Positions 1 through 9,604 of a stretch of DNA of 64,000 nt are shown piece by piece (position 1 is the first letter of the stretch; every line of letters begins with the position of its first letter). Under the pieces are notes generated by a model that worked only from the letters and a program-made list of their open reading frames with translations, made no database searches and was not told the DNA's origin. The DNA is from Nymphalis io (lineage: Eukaryota; Arthropoda; Insecta; Lepidoptera; Nymphalidae). The stretch covers positions 6,634,001-6,698,000 of the forward strand of contig NC_065914.1 in assembly GCF_905147045.1 (NCBI RefSeq). Reading direction: 5' to 3'. The position numbers were made by a program, and so were the translations under genes.

Positions 1-263
1 CAAGTATGTATTTTATTTAGCCTCAAATAATCATTATATCCTTAATATACAAGACAATTGTGTTTCTTTATAAAATATTTCAACCATGTAATAAATAGTA
101 TACTCTAGAACAAGTCTTGGTATTATGATTGATACAATGATATGGCACAGCTAATTGGAATATATTTTAAATCTAAGGAGTTGCTGTAATATTTTTCTAT
201 ATTCTCTAGTTTAGATGAAAAATTTACTTCATATTATTTTATTATTATTAATTGTTTTATATT

Positions 264-265
<2 letters not shown>
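1..265. other. AT-rich unique DNA
   Basis: No reading frame, repeat family or RNA gene is recognised in this stretch. Confidence 0.5.

Positions 266-314
<49 letters not shown>
266..314. repeat. (TA)n microsatellite
   Basis: Uninterrupted alternating TA for nearly 50 bases. Confidence 0.95.
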
Positions 315-317
<3 letters not shown>

Positions 318-594
318 GCCTTTAAAGGTATCTAGGAATCTAATCTAGTATGCAATGAATTGTCGAGGAATTGCTGACTCTAATAGTATAATTTATATTA
401 GTTTCGGAGTCAGAGGTCCACCAATAATGCTGCTAATGTAAATAAAACACATAGATTTAGATAATACTGCAAACAAATTGTGTACATGATTCTTTTGGGT
501 GTAAATAAAAATTTATTATTATTATATAGATAAATTTCTTGGTAGGGCTTGGTGGTAGGGCTATGTGTAAGCGAGGTGAGAAAAGTCCGACTCG

Positions 595-639
595 GTATGT
601 GCTTACTACAATGCTAAACGCATTGTAGTAAACACATAC
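595..639. repeat. Short hairpin-forming inverted repeat
   Basis: Two 19-base arms (595-613 and 621-639) are complementary apart from one position and are separated by a 7-base loop. It could be the remnant of a fold-back element or a chance hairpin; no family is recognised. The sequence between 315 and 594 shows nothing else clear, apart from a short stretch near 548-575 that resembles the SINE-B head. Confidence 0.7.
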
Positions 640-654
640 CATATTTATAGTATG

Positions 655-793
655 AAGACCTTGGGGAACGTGGCAGTACGGAAGCAGCTGTCAAACAGCC
701 GCCTCAGCCGACTCCCCAATGAAGCCGAAGCTAACACCAGCGCCCGCCCCGGAATCCCGTCGTGGCATCAGAGCGTTTTCCTGCTTTAACCAA
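655..793. other. GC-rich patch of unknown origin
   Basis: This stretch is visibly richer in G and C than both flanks and ends exactly where recognisable mariner transposase sequence begins. It looks like a fragment of another transposon, possibly a LINE 3' region, but I do not recognise the family. Confidence 0.35.
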
Positions 794-794
794 C

Positions 795-1190
795 CGAAAA
801 GGAGTTTTATTCCAACATGTTAATGCTCGTCCTAACACTTGCCGTCGAGCAAAGAAAAGTTTGAAGAACTTTATGGGTTCGAACTCCTGCCTCATCTACT
901 ATATAGTCTAGACCTTGCACTATCAGATTACTACTTCTTTCGATTCATACACCATTTTCTTCAAGGGAAAATATTTGATAATTTTGCATAAGTTGAAATT
1001 GCGGTCCAAGAGTTCTTTGACAGCAATCCCAAGGAATGGTATCAGCGTGGGATCGCAATTGGCTAGCAGATGGCTAATGACGGTTGATAACAATGAACTA
1101 AACTTCAAGTATTAATTTTATTTTATTTCAAATAAATAATAATACAAATATTTGGTTAAAAAACGGTCATTTTTTTTGATACACCCTTAA
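795..1190 (+). pseudogene. Mariner (Tc1/mariner) transposase C-terminal remnant with 3' end
   Basis: The + strand reads NRKGVLFQHVNARPN in the frame starting at 795, then after a one-base frameshift near 859 reads LLPHLLYSLDLALSDYY. These match the mariner catalytic core, where intact elements have the blocks HDNARPH and PYSPDLAPSDY. The aspartate of the first block is replaced by valine here. Further on, EIAVQEFFDSNPKEWYQRGI is recognisable, with stop codons on both sides of it. The stretch ending GATACACCCTTA at about 1190 looks like the 3' terminal inverted repeat. The 5' part of the transposase is missing and is replaced by unrelated GC-rich DNA. The element cannot be active. Family assignment is from remembered motifs. 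Confidence 0.8.
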
Positions 1191-1200
1191 TTTCAAAGGG

Positions 1201-1258
1201 AGTTCAAGCTCAGGGCTCAGCTTTTCGTGCTTTCCGAGGCACGGTCGAACTTGGATCA
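1201..1258 (-). mobile_element. Possible SINE-D fragment
   Basis: A short stretch including CTTTCCGAGGCACGG resembles the middle of SINE-D in reverse orientation. The following 1260-1745 shows nothing recognisable. Confidence 0.4.
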
Positions 1259-1745
1259 GAATAAACACGGAAACGTACCGTGACCATTATTAATAAGTAG
1301 AATTTTTTGTTCTTTGATCCCAGAACTTTGGTATCTGCAGCCTAATAAACTAGTGTAACAAAACAATATATAAACAAATAACACTCAAGTGGGCTATATA
1401 TCTTTGACATATTCATTGTCTGGTTATATCGTTCAAGTGCCTATAGATCAGAATACAATAGCTGTTCTCATTCCGTTCTTTAAGAGTGGAAATAAATGTT
1501 GTCATGTGAATGATATTCTGAATGAATGTATCGTTGAATTTATAACGAGTTATGTATTGTGTTCTTTTAATTGACTTTGATTTTATTTATAGAATGAGTT
1601 CGATTCGTAATTAAGTAACTTAAATAATTAATTATTTTTATTTAACTCAAACAATATAACTCTTTGCAAAATTATATATTGATATTCTCAAAAAAATGAC
1701 TCTTTTGTTAATGCTATTTAAGGTGTAAAATACACCGTTGGCTCT

Positions 1746-1979
1746 TTTTTTTTATAGAATAGGAAGGTGGACGAGCATATGGGCCACCTGATGGTAAGTG
1801 GTCACCAAACGCCCTTAGACATTGGCATTCTAAGAAATGTCAACCATCGCTTATAGCCAATGCGCCACCAACCTTGGGAACTAAGATTTTATGTCCCTTG
1901 TGCCTGTAATTACACTGGCTCACTCACCCTTCAAACCGGAACACAACAATATCAAGTATTGCTGTTTTGTTTTTGGCTC
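1746..1979 (-). mobile_element. SINE-B copy, head missing
   Basis: The A-rich tail appears as a T-run at the left, followed by the tail-proximal block GGGCCACCTGATGGTAAGTG. The copy stops before the head (no GGTGGTAGGGC block). The 300 bases that follow to about 2280 contain nothing recognised. Confidence 0.85.
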
Positions 1980-2279
1980 ATAGGACTTTACGTCTTTAAC
2001 TCTTTTTATAAATTAGATTATCTTTTATTATTATATATAGCTAGTATTATTTATATTTCCTGAAATTTAAACCAAATAATTTTTTTTTAATATTATTCCA
2101 ATTTTAAAATTGCGTGTTTTTCGATTCTTAGTTTTTTAATTAATTTTTTATTATGTCCAGTGTCTCTTTGCATGCCGTGGCACTCAGAACAACCTATGGA
2201 AACCTTAACATTTAAAGCTCATTCGTATACTGTTAATTTATAATTATCGCTGTATGTCATATTGGTAATAATGGTTTGC

Positions 2280-2362
2280 AAGGGCTTCTATAATGTGTAT
2301 ACGTACAAAGTATGTGCACGTATGTGTGTATGTATTTGTGCGTGCATGTACGTGTGCGTGTT
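2280..2362. repeat. Degenerate (TG)n/(TA)n simple repeat
   Basis: Imperfect alternating GTATGTG-type sequence. Confidence 0.7.
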
Positions 2363-2454
2363 ATATAGTTCTAATATAATAATTCTTATTTATTAATATT
2401 TTTAACATGAATCAGTACATATGAACTGATATTTATTGTTCTTAATTTGTGTTA

Positions 2455-2595
2455 AGAAACCATCGTAAGGAAACTTGCATGTGGATGCAATTCTGCAATA
2501 TTTGTATCCACCAATCAGCATTCGAACAGCATGGTGGTAAGCTTCAAGCCTTCTCAAAAAGGGGAGGGGGGTCTTTGCCCAACAATCGTATTGAG
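2455..2595 (+). mobile_element. Old SINE-A 3' fragment
   Basis: Matches the second half of SINE-A (block AAACTTGCATGTGGATGCAA, then the AAAAAGGGGAGGGG block) with many substitutions. Confidence 0.7.
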
Positions 2596-2936
2596 AGTGG
2601 TAGTCAAATTTAGTTTTTTTTTTTTTAAAAGAAAATAATATACTATTGAAAGTATTTGGTAAGAGTCTCTCAAACATTTTAAAGTGAAAAAACTTCGTTT
2701 AACTTTCAACACCGAAAACGTATTACGGTTATATCTATCTCTTTTACACCTTAATGTTTCTATAGAAGGGAGGACAATGCAGGTTATTCGTTATAGGCTC
2801 AGCTGTGTTTACGTGGTGTCTTGAAATACTCGTTCTCTCAAAGAATCAGGAGTAAGGATGGCTCTCTAAACGAAGAAATGCGATTTATAACAAACTGAAT
2901 TGTTGTTGCTATAATATTTTGTGAAACAAATTACAT

Positions 2937-3012
2937 ATATACACACATACACACACAAACACACACACACACACACACACATACACACATGAAGACACAC
3001 ACATACCTACAC
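2937..3012. repeat. (CA)n microsatellite
   Basis: Runs of ACACAC with interruptions. The sequence from 2600 to 2936 holds nothing recognised. Confidence 0.9.
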
Positions 3013-3235
3013 ACTCCACTCTAACATACAGTATGAAATAATTAATAATCACTTATTTTTATTTACATAGAACGATATGACACTAAAAATATATGAGAGA
3101 GGACACTGATTTCTGTAATACAGGTCTTTGAGCCTAGCTCAGAAATCAGGGACTTCATTATGCTTTGTAACTTTGTATGTGAATAAAGATTATTTATTAT
3201 TATTATTATATATATTAATACGTATAAATCGATCA

Positions 3236-3560
3236 TTTTTATGCTTTACTGGTTTTCACTTATGGTTTCACTCTAGAGTTAGGGAGCGGGGTGCAATGTA
3301 TACAAAAGTCTATATCCTTCCTTGGGGCTTAAGCTCGCTTCATACAGAATTTCATCGAAAACAGTACAGTACTTTAGCCGTGTAAGCGAAATGGATATAG
3401 TTATTTTTACATTTATAACGTAAGCGAAAGTAACTTAGTCTATCCGCCTGTTACGCTTAAGCCACTGAATCGACTTTAATGAAATTTGGTATACAGTTTG
3501 AATAACAAGGAAAGATAGCCCCGTAACGCGAGGGCAAAGATGGACAGCTTCGTATAATAT
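3236..3560 (+). repeat. Dispersed repeat with 'AATTTCATCGAAA' core (Helitron-like?)
   Basis: Contains the blocks CTATATCCTTCCTTGGGGCT and TAATGAAATTTGGTATACAG, which recur in variant form near 35.6 kb and 48.2 kb in this window. Such blocks are common in lepidopteran non-autonomous elements, some described as Helitrons. I see no clear ends, so the class is unproven. Confidence 0.45.
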
Positions 3561-3832
3561 ATATTTATATATTCTCATGTACTTGTAATGTACAATAAAA
3601 TAAAATGAAATCGTAATAAGTTCCGAAACAATTTATAGTTTCGCTTCTTATATCCTAGCTTGATATGTGAACTTATTTATTTAAGAAATTTATGAAAACA
3701 TTGCCTAAGGGCTGTACGTGCTTATAAGGTAGATATATGCTCCGATAATATTTGTATTACCCACTTTTCTTATCGGAACCAAGTTTACGATATAATTATA
3801 TATATGTACTATGTTTAAACGAATTTATTGTG

Positions 3833-3970
3833 ATTGAGCCAATATGACAGGCACAAGGGACATGACATATTAGTTCCCAAGGCTAAGATCGGATTGGATA
3901 TATAATGAATGATTAATATTTCTTACGGCGCCGATGTCTATGGGCGGTATGACATGTCAGTCTGCCTACA
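3833..3970 (+). mobile_element. Degenerate SINE-B fragment
   Basis: The blocks GGCACAAGGGACATGACATA, TAGTTCCCAAGG and GATGTCTATGGGCGG appear in the right order with spacing changes. Confidence 0.6.
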
Positions 3971-4011
3971 TAATACAATAGAACACAAAAATACTTAATT
4001 ATACTCTATTT

Positions 4012-4273
4012 CATATCCTGGGACATTATTCACACACGGCTTTTTGATTCCAAATTAAGCAGAGCTTGTACTATGGAAACCAAACAACTGACATACTACA
4101 TATACTACTTTTCTTTTGTAAATACATACTTATATAGATAATTACACCCAGACTCAGGACAAACAGAAATGTTCATGCACACAAATGTCTGTCCTGGGTG
4201 GGAATCGAACCCACAACCTTCGGCGTGGAAGGCGTGGAAGTATCTACCAACCACGTCAACCGGCTCGTCAAAA
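4012..4273 (-). mobile_element. SINE-C copy
   Basis: tRNA-derived SINE read on the - strand: head TGACGAGCCGGTTGACGTGG, a B-box-like GGTTCGATTCCCA, then the body ending at CCAGGATAT on the left. The head is slightly duplicated (GGCGTGGAAGGCGTGGAAG). It is not a functional tRNA because no cloverleaf with an acceptor stem can be drawn. Confidence 0.85.
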
Positions 4274-4320
4274 TATTTTGAATATCTTTGGATCTATTTT
4301 ATATCTGGTATGCATACTAT

Positions 4321-4344
4321 TAGAGAGAGAGAGAGAGAGAGAGA
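4321..4344. repeat. (GA)n microsatellite
   Basis: Alternating GA tract. Confidence 0.95.
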
Positions 4345-4738
4345 AATAATTCATGTTTATTTTGAAAGGAATAAGAAATCCTTTATAGATAAAGCAAGCT
4401 TAGAAAAATAGCCGTTCCAGATTTTGAAAACGAATGGGATAATAAATCGATCGACGCCTAGCTTTTATGGGAACGCACATGAGCCTCTTAGAAGGAGATA
4501 AGATTTATTACTTCATTTATTTGTTAGTTCGTTCCCGATTTACTCAAAAACATAAAAATTCAATCCATGTTCAGCAATGGGCTGTTATTTGCTTAGTATT
4601 TTTTTTACTAAAATAAATGAAATATCATTTTTAACAATCAATCATTACTGTAAATATATTAATTTCCCGATATCTATTGAGAATTTTGGTTTTTGGCAGA
4701 CTTCGTATAGTTTTACTTACCTCATAATACATTTTAAG

Positions 4739-4965
4739 ACCCATGATGGTTAAGTGGTTAGAAGAAATGAATCTTAACAGATGATTCCAAGTACAAATCT
4801 GTGCAAGCACTACTGAATTTTTACGTGCTAAAGCCTTTAGAATTCATAATTAATTCATCGTGTATCCAACATGTATTGGAGCTTGGTGGAGTAACCTTCT
4901 AACCGTCTCCCCAAAAAGTGTGGCCTTCGTGAAGCAGTGTAATATTTTGGCTGTTTGCTTTTTAC
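4739..4965 (+). mobile_element. Degenerate SINE-A copy
   Basis: The A-box-like GGTTAAGTGGTTAGAAG, then GCAAGCACTACTGAATTTTT and ATTGGAGCTTGGTGGAGTAA, follow the order of SINE-A with deletions. Flanking sequence at 4345-4738 and 4966-5387 shows nothing recognised. Confidence 0.7.
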
Positions 4966-5387
4966 TTGTTATTAATCATAGTTCGTTTACGTGTTGTATT
5001 CGAGATAAAGCTTTATGTCAACGTTGGAGAGAAAATTGTCACTTCGGATGATTTCCGAGGGATCGCTTTTCCTCAGATACTTGAAAACTTTGTAACTAAG
5101 ATCTGTTGATCTTAGAAACGTCTGCAAGAAAATTAACGACCATTTTAATGTTTAAATAAATGGAAATTAATTATTTATTGTAACGACGATTATAGCTAAA
5201 ATTTAGTTAATCCTTTTGTCAATAGATGGCGCTAGTTGTATTTTGAATCGCGCTAACGAAGTGTCATTGTGAATTACTCATAGATCATTGAAATAAACAT
5301 TATGGTAATCAATTGTTAAGGATCTTGGCAGTTGTGCTTCCACGCTTAAAGGAACTTTATTTTTAACGCTTCTGAGGAAATTAATCT

Positions 5388-5692
5388 TTTTTTTATTGTA
5401 TAGATTGGCGGACGAGCATATGGGCCACCTGATGGTAAGTGGCCACCAACGCCCATAGACATTGGGATTGTAAGAAATGTTAACCATCGCTTACATCGTC
5501 AATGCGCCACCAACCTAACAACCACCAATAAGATATTATGTCCCTTGTGCCTGTAATTACACCGGCTCACTCACCCTTTAAACCGGAACACAACAATAAC
5601 AAGTACTGCTGTTTTGTGGTAGAATATCTGATGAGTGGGTGGAAGCTACCCAAACGGGCTTGCACAAAGCTCTACAACCAGTACAGTACTGC
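5388..5692 (-). mobile_element. Near full-length SINE-B copy
   Basis: Runs from a T-run (A-tail) through CACCTGATGGTAAGTGGCCA to the head block GCTTGCACAAAGCTCTAC. The open reading frames seen here in several frames are chance. No gene is recognised in the 600 bases that follow. Confidence 0.88.
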
Positions 5693-6303
5693 TACTTCCA
5701 CCTGGTGGGATAGTTTGCTTCCATCGTATTTAGAAGTGTACCCGCTTACTTGCATTTGTAACCTTACTTACATTAGTATAATAAACCGTACTACGCAGAC
5801 CTCGGAATTGGTATTCCCAGCGAGGGTTTCCACCGCAAATCCCCTTATTACACTATAACTTTAGGTGCATTTATGTATCACGTAATATTATAATAACTTA
5901 TCAAATTAAATAACATAAAAAAAATTTTTTCAGAAGTTAAAGCGCACAAACGTAGAAGATATTCGTTCTTATTTCAAATTATATCTCTGTTCCGTTTGCA
6001 GCTGAAACGTTTGACTCTTGGAGCAATAGTGCGAAAATTTTCATTAAAAATATACTACCTCGTCTTATTGCCTTTATTGGTGACAAGGCTGGTTCACTTT
6101 TCCCCAAGAGGATCGAAATTGCGATTCAAACGAAAAATTCTGCTAGCATTCTTGCTACTATTTCACACGGTCACGATTTGTAGAGTAACTTTTGTAATTT
6201 TTATTTGTTTTATATTTAAAACTATTGTAAATAATTCATAAGAAATTATTGTTAATAAAATTATTATTGAGTGGGGATTTTAGATAATCTGAATCGTTGA
6301 AAT

Positions 6304-6408
6304 TTTTTTTTATAGAATTGGTAGGTGGACGAATATTGGTATATGGGCCATTGGCAAGTGGTCACCAGCGCCCATAGACATTGGCATTGTAAGAAATGTT
6401 AACATTAT
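6304..6408 (-). mobile_element. SINE-B 3' fragment
   Basis: Only the tail-proximal third is present, beginning with the T-run; it ends at GTAAGAAATGTTAACAT. Confidence 0.8.
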
Positions 6409-6470
6409 GTAATTATATATATTTTTTTTATTTTGAAAATGTATACTTTACTTTCAAGTTGTTATACTTG

Positions 6471-6472
<2 letters not shown>

Positions 6473-6507
<35 letters not shown>
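6473..6507. repeat. (AT)n tract at LINE insertion site
   Basis: An AT run directly abuts the LINE poly-A. A similar CAATATATAT run lies on the far side at 7705-7725, so the element probably inserted in an AT microsatellite and the target duplication is hidden in it. Confidence 0.85.
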
Positions 6508-6554
<47 letters not shown>

Positions 6555-7357
6555 CAGCCTTTTGCCGTCCACTGCTGGACGAAAGCCTCCCCCATAGAAC
6601 GCCAACCATCCCGATCTTGGGCAGTCCGCATCCATCCCGAACCTGCCACCTTTTTTAAATCGTCGGCCCATCTTGTCACAGGGCGTCCTACACTACGTTT
6701 GCCTAAGCGTGGTCTCCACTCCAACACGTGTCGGCTCCATCGGCCATCAATGCGCCTGGAGACATGACCAGCCCACTTCCACTTCAGCGAGCTAATTCTA
6801 AGCGCGATGTCGGTGACTTTAGTTCTCTGGCGAATGTCCTCATTTCGGATTCTATCTGCCAGAGAAACCCCAAGCATCGCGCGTTCCATTGCTCGCTGAG
6901 CGACCCTAAATTGGTGGACCAGTCCTACGGTAAGTGTCCACGTTTCGGCACCGTAAGTCATTACAGGTAGGACGCACTGATTGAAGACCCTGGTCTTAAG
7001 CGACTGTGGGATCGACGATTCAAAAATATGACGTAACCTCCCGAATGCCACCCAGCCCAAACGTATTCTTCTTTTAGCCTCCTTCTCAAAGTTGTGCCGG
7101 CCAAGTTGTATAGTTTGGCCCAGGTAGATATATTCCTGCACAACTTCAAGTGGAGAGCCATTTACGACCACTGGTCTCGGGGATACATGACGGTTTGCCA
7201 TAATTTTGGTCTTTTCAATGTTCATCCCGAGACCTACTTGTCTTGAAGAATCGCTCAGGCTGTTTAGCATCTCTTCCAAATCCTGCAGAGTCTCCGCCAT
7301 GATGACAATGTCGTCGGCAAATCGCAGATGTGTAATGTGTTGGCCATTTATATTAAA
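6508..7357 (-). pseudogene. RTE-type LINE, 3' half (reverse transcriptase end, poly-A)
   Basis: On the - strand an open frame runs from about 7354 to a TGA at 6556-6554, with FADD (catalytic reverse transcriptase motif C) in LRFADDIVIMAE, the block GAETWTLT, and a C-terminal region ending EAFVQQWTAKG. The stop codon is followed at once by a poly-A tail of about 46 bases (the T-run at 6508-6553), so there is no 3' UTR to speak of, a habit of RTE elements. The upstream part of the same protein is missing from this strand and lies inverted next door on +. The frame is undamaged, so the insertion is recent. Clade assignment is from remembered RTE sequences. Confidence 0.9.
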
Positions 7358-7707
7358 GAGCACATACACACACTAAGGCAAATAATACAGAAGACCGAGG
7401 AATATAATCAGCCTCTATGCCTAGCGTTTGTGGACTACGAAAAAGCCTTCGATACCATCGAGGCCTGGGCTGTTCTGGAATCCATGCAGAGATGCCTAAT
7501 TGACTGTCGGTATGTCCAGGTGGTAAAGTGTTTGTACGAAGCCGCAACCATGACCGTCCAAGTACAAGATCAGAGCACAAGACCAATCCAATTGCATCGC
7601 GGGGTAAGACAGGGAGATGTAATATCACCGAAACTCTTTACCAATGCATTGGAGGACGTCTTCAAGACGCTCGATTGGAACGGACGCGGCATTAATATAA
7701 ATGGCCA
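7358..7707 (+). pseudogene. RTE-type LINE, inverted 5' segment (reverse transcriptase core)
   Basis: On the + strand an open frame encodes HTLRQIIQKTEEYN, then FVDYEKAFDTIE (motif A with its catalytic aspartate) and GVRQGDVISPKLF (motif B), and ends in GININGQ. This is the part of the reverse transcriptase that should come just before the FADD segment on the opposite strand. The 14 bases AATATAAATGGCCA (7694-7707) occur inverted at 7341-7354, so both segments end in the same NING codons. The arrangement is a 5' inversion of one element. Sequence 5' of this domain is lost. Confidence 0.9.
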
Positions 7708-7709
7708 AT

Positions 7710-8030
7710 ATATATATATATATATGTAAATATATAATTATGCCTTCAATGTGTAAAGTCATTTTATTTAACCTTATTATGAGGGGATCCATGACGAAGC
7801 CATTTGGACCGTGTATAATTTGGATTATAAATAAGCTTAGAATGTTATTTTGACGGTTTAAAGTTTATGCTTTATACTTGTAGTGATATAGTTTGTTGAT
7901 TAGAAAATTTAATTTAATGTTAGTTTAAATTATTCAAGGATATGGGCCTTTTACATCGAGATTTTCAAAGTAATTTGAGGCGACTACGCAATTATTATAT
8001 ATATATTTTTAATGCTTTATTCTAAAATAA
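7710..8030. other. AT-rich flank
   Basis: Nothing recognised. Confidence 0.5.
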
Positions 8031-8032
8031 TA

Positions 8033-8250
8033 ATAATATCCTGGGACATTACTCACACACAGTCATCTGATCCCAAATTAAGCAGAGCTTGTACTATGGA
8101 AACCAGACAACTGATATATTACAAATACTACTTTTCTTATATGTATGCATTTATATATATGCACACAAATGTCTGTCCTGGGTGGGAATCGAAACCACAA
8201 CCTTTGGCGTGAAAGGCAATTATCCACCAACCACGCCAACCGGCCCGTCA
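8033..8250 (-). mobile_element. SINE-C copy with internal deletion
   Basis: Both ends are present (TCCTGGGACATTACTCACAC at left, CCAACCGGCCCGTCA at right), but the segment between the middle AT-rich part and the B-box side is shortened. Confidence 0.85.
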
Positions 8251-8334
8251 GTAATTAAAGTTAAGTGTAAATGTTTCTCTTTTTTTTGGTTCTCTAATGT
8301 AACCCTTTTGGGCGGAAAAAGTATTATTGTTTTG

Positions 8335-8393
8335 CAGTTGAATATATGATGAGTGGGTGGTAATCAGGCCTGCACAAAGCCCTACCACCAAGT
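8335..8393 (-). mobile_element. SINE-B head fragment
   Basis: Only the head-side block is present: TGATGAGTGGGTGGT followed by GCACAAAGCCCTACCACCA. Confidence 0.8.
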
Positions 8394-8711
8394 ATATAAT
8401 CAAATAATAATTACAATTTGCAAAGAAATAAGATTATTGCAGCATTGCGGTTTCGTGCACGACAATATTTAAGAATAATTTATTAATAACTCCATTACAG
8501 CGCAACCAACTCTATTGTCTATTACAATAGCAGGAGTAAATATAAATAAACAATGTTGACTTTGAACTAACGTGACGTCATCGGCCGTGGTCTAAAATAC
8601 TCTTTGGTATTCTTTATAAATTCGTGAATAATGGAATTTGAATGTTGGCGAAGTTGTTTGTACTTTGAGTGGATGGTTAAGTTGAATAGTGGTGTATTAT
8701 AACGAAATATT

Positions 8712-9017
8712 ACAGTAACAGCAACAGCCTGTGAATGTCCCACTGCTTGGCTAAGGCGTCCTCTCCTTTTTTGAGGAGAAGATATGGGGCTTATTCCATC
8801 ACACTGCTCCATTGCGGGTTGATGGAATACACATGTGGCAGATTTTCAGTGAAATTAGACACATGTAGGTTTCCTCATGATGTATTCCTTCACCGTCAAG
8901 CACGAGATGAATTATAATCACAAATTAAGCACATGAAAATTCAGTGGTGCTTGCCCGGGTTTGGACCACGATCATCGGTTAAGATTCACGCGTTCTTACC
9001 ACTGGGCCATCTCGGCT
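8712..9017 (-). mobile_element. Full-length SINE-A copy
   Basis: On the - strand the head AGCCGAGATGGCCCAGTGGT (A-box region) is followed by a B-box region, here read GGTCCAAACCCGGG on -. The body contains AATTCATCTCGTGCTTGACGG and the copy ends in (TTACTG)n at 8712-8726. Both ends are complete. Confidence 0.92.
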
Positions 9018-9458
9018 AGTAATTAAATAACTATATATCAATCAACTGTTTGTAGTGTATAATAAAGTAGAGCTATTAGGAAATCTCATGAAATATGTAA
9101 ATCTAATCCTTCTGTCAATCGAAGATGAACCACTTTCATCGGTCTATTATTTTCAATAGAATGCATAAACGTCGAATTCGTTTTAATATATTTGAAAGAA
9201 AATACGTTATTCTATAACATAGGTAAAGATTGATCACGAAATATACTAGCTATGTTTATGGATTCGTAAATCAATGTATGACTGAGCTGTATGTTACAAT
9301 AGGCTGTGGTATAAAAGTGGCTTAACGAGCTTTATTCGCGTATAATTTTGTCTTTATTTAGTACACTTTATTTCATGTACGATCGTTGCTATGCAATGAA
9401 CAAATTTACTACTAGAAAAAAAAACAAAACATGCAAATTCATGTATTATGTTTCAATA

Positions 9459-9540
9459 ATGAGTTATAGTGGGCTGGAACAGCGTACTTCTCTATTGTTC
9501 GTAGTTTTAGCTGTAATATTCAAGGCGTGCACGTCTCAAA
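9459..9540 (+). CDS. Candidate first coding exon with signal peptide
   Basis: An ATG at 9459 opens a frame reading MSYSGLEQRTSLLFVVLA and continuing VIFKACTSQ. It has a hydrophobic stretch followed by small and polar residues, as in a secretion signal, and runs into a good 5' splice site (CAAA|GTAAGT, donor at 9541). In-frame sequence without stops extends upstream to at least 9348, so the true start could be earlier. If real, this would be the signal-peptide exon of a secreted or membrane protein whose remaining exons lie beyond recognisable range. I see no partner exon, and such a combination can occur by chance. Confidence 0.27.
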
Positions 9541-9604
9541 GTAAGTTAAGTGATTTGATGACGTGGTCCTGACCGATTTTGGCCTCGGCTTCTAGCGGTG
9601 GCTT

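Noticed and set aside
266..314. Replication origin or CRISPR-like array in TA and CA tracts
   Set aside because: These are plain microsatellites; no spacer-repeat alternation is seen anywhere.
5538..5858. 106-codon open frame on +
   Set aside because: Lies across a SINE-B read in an arbitrary frame; its peptide repeats in other SINE-B copies.
6396..6767. 123-codon open frame on +
   Set aside because: Translation of the T-run and the antisense of the RTE LINE.
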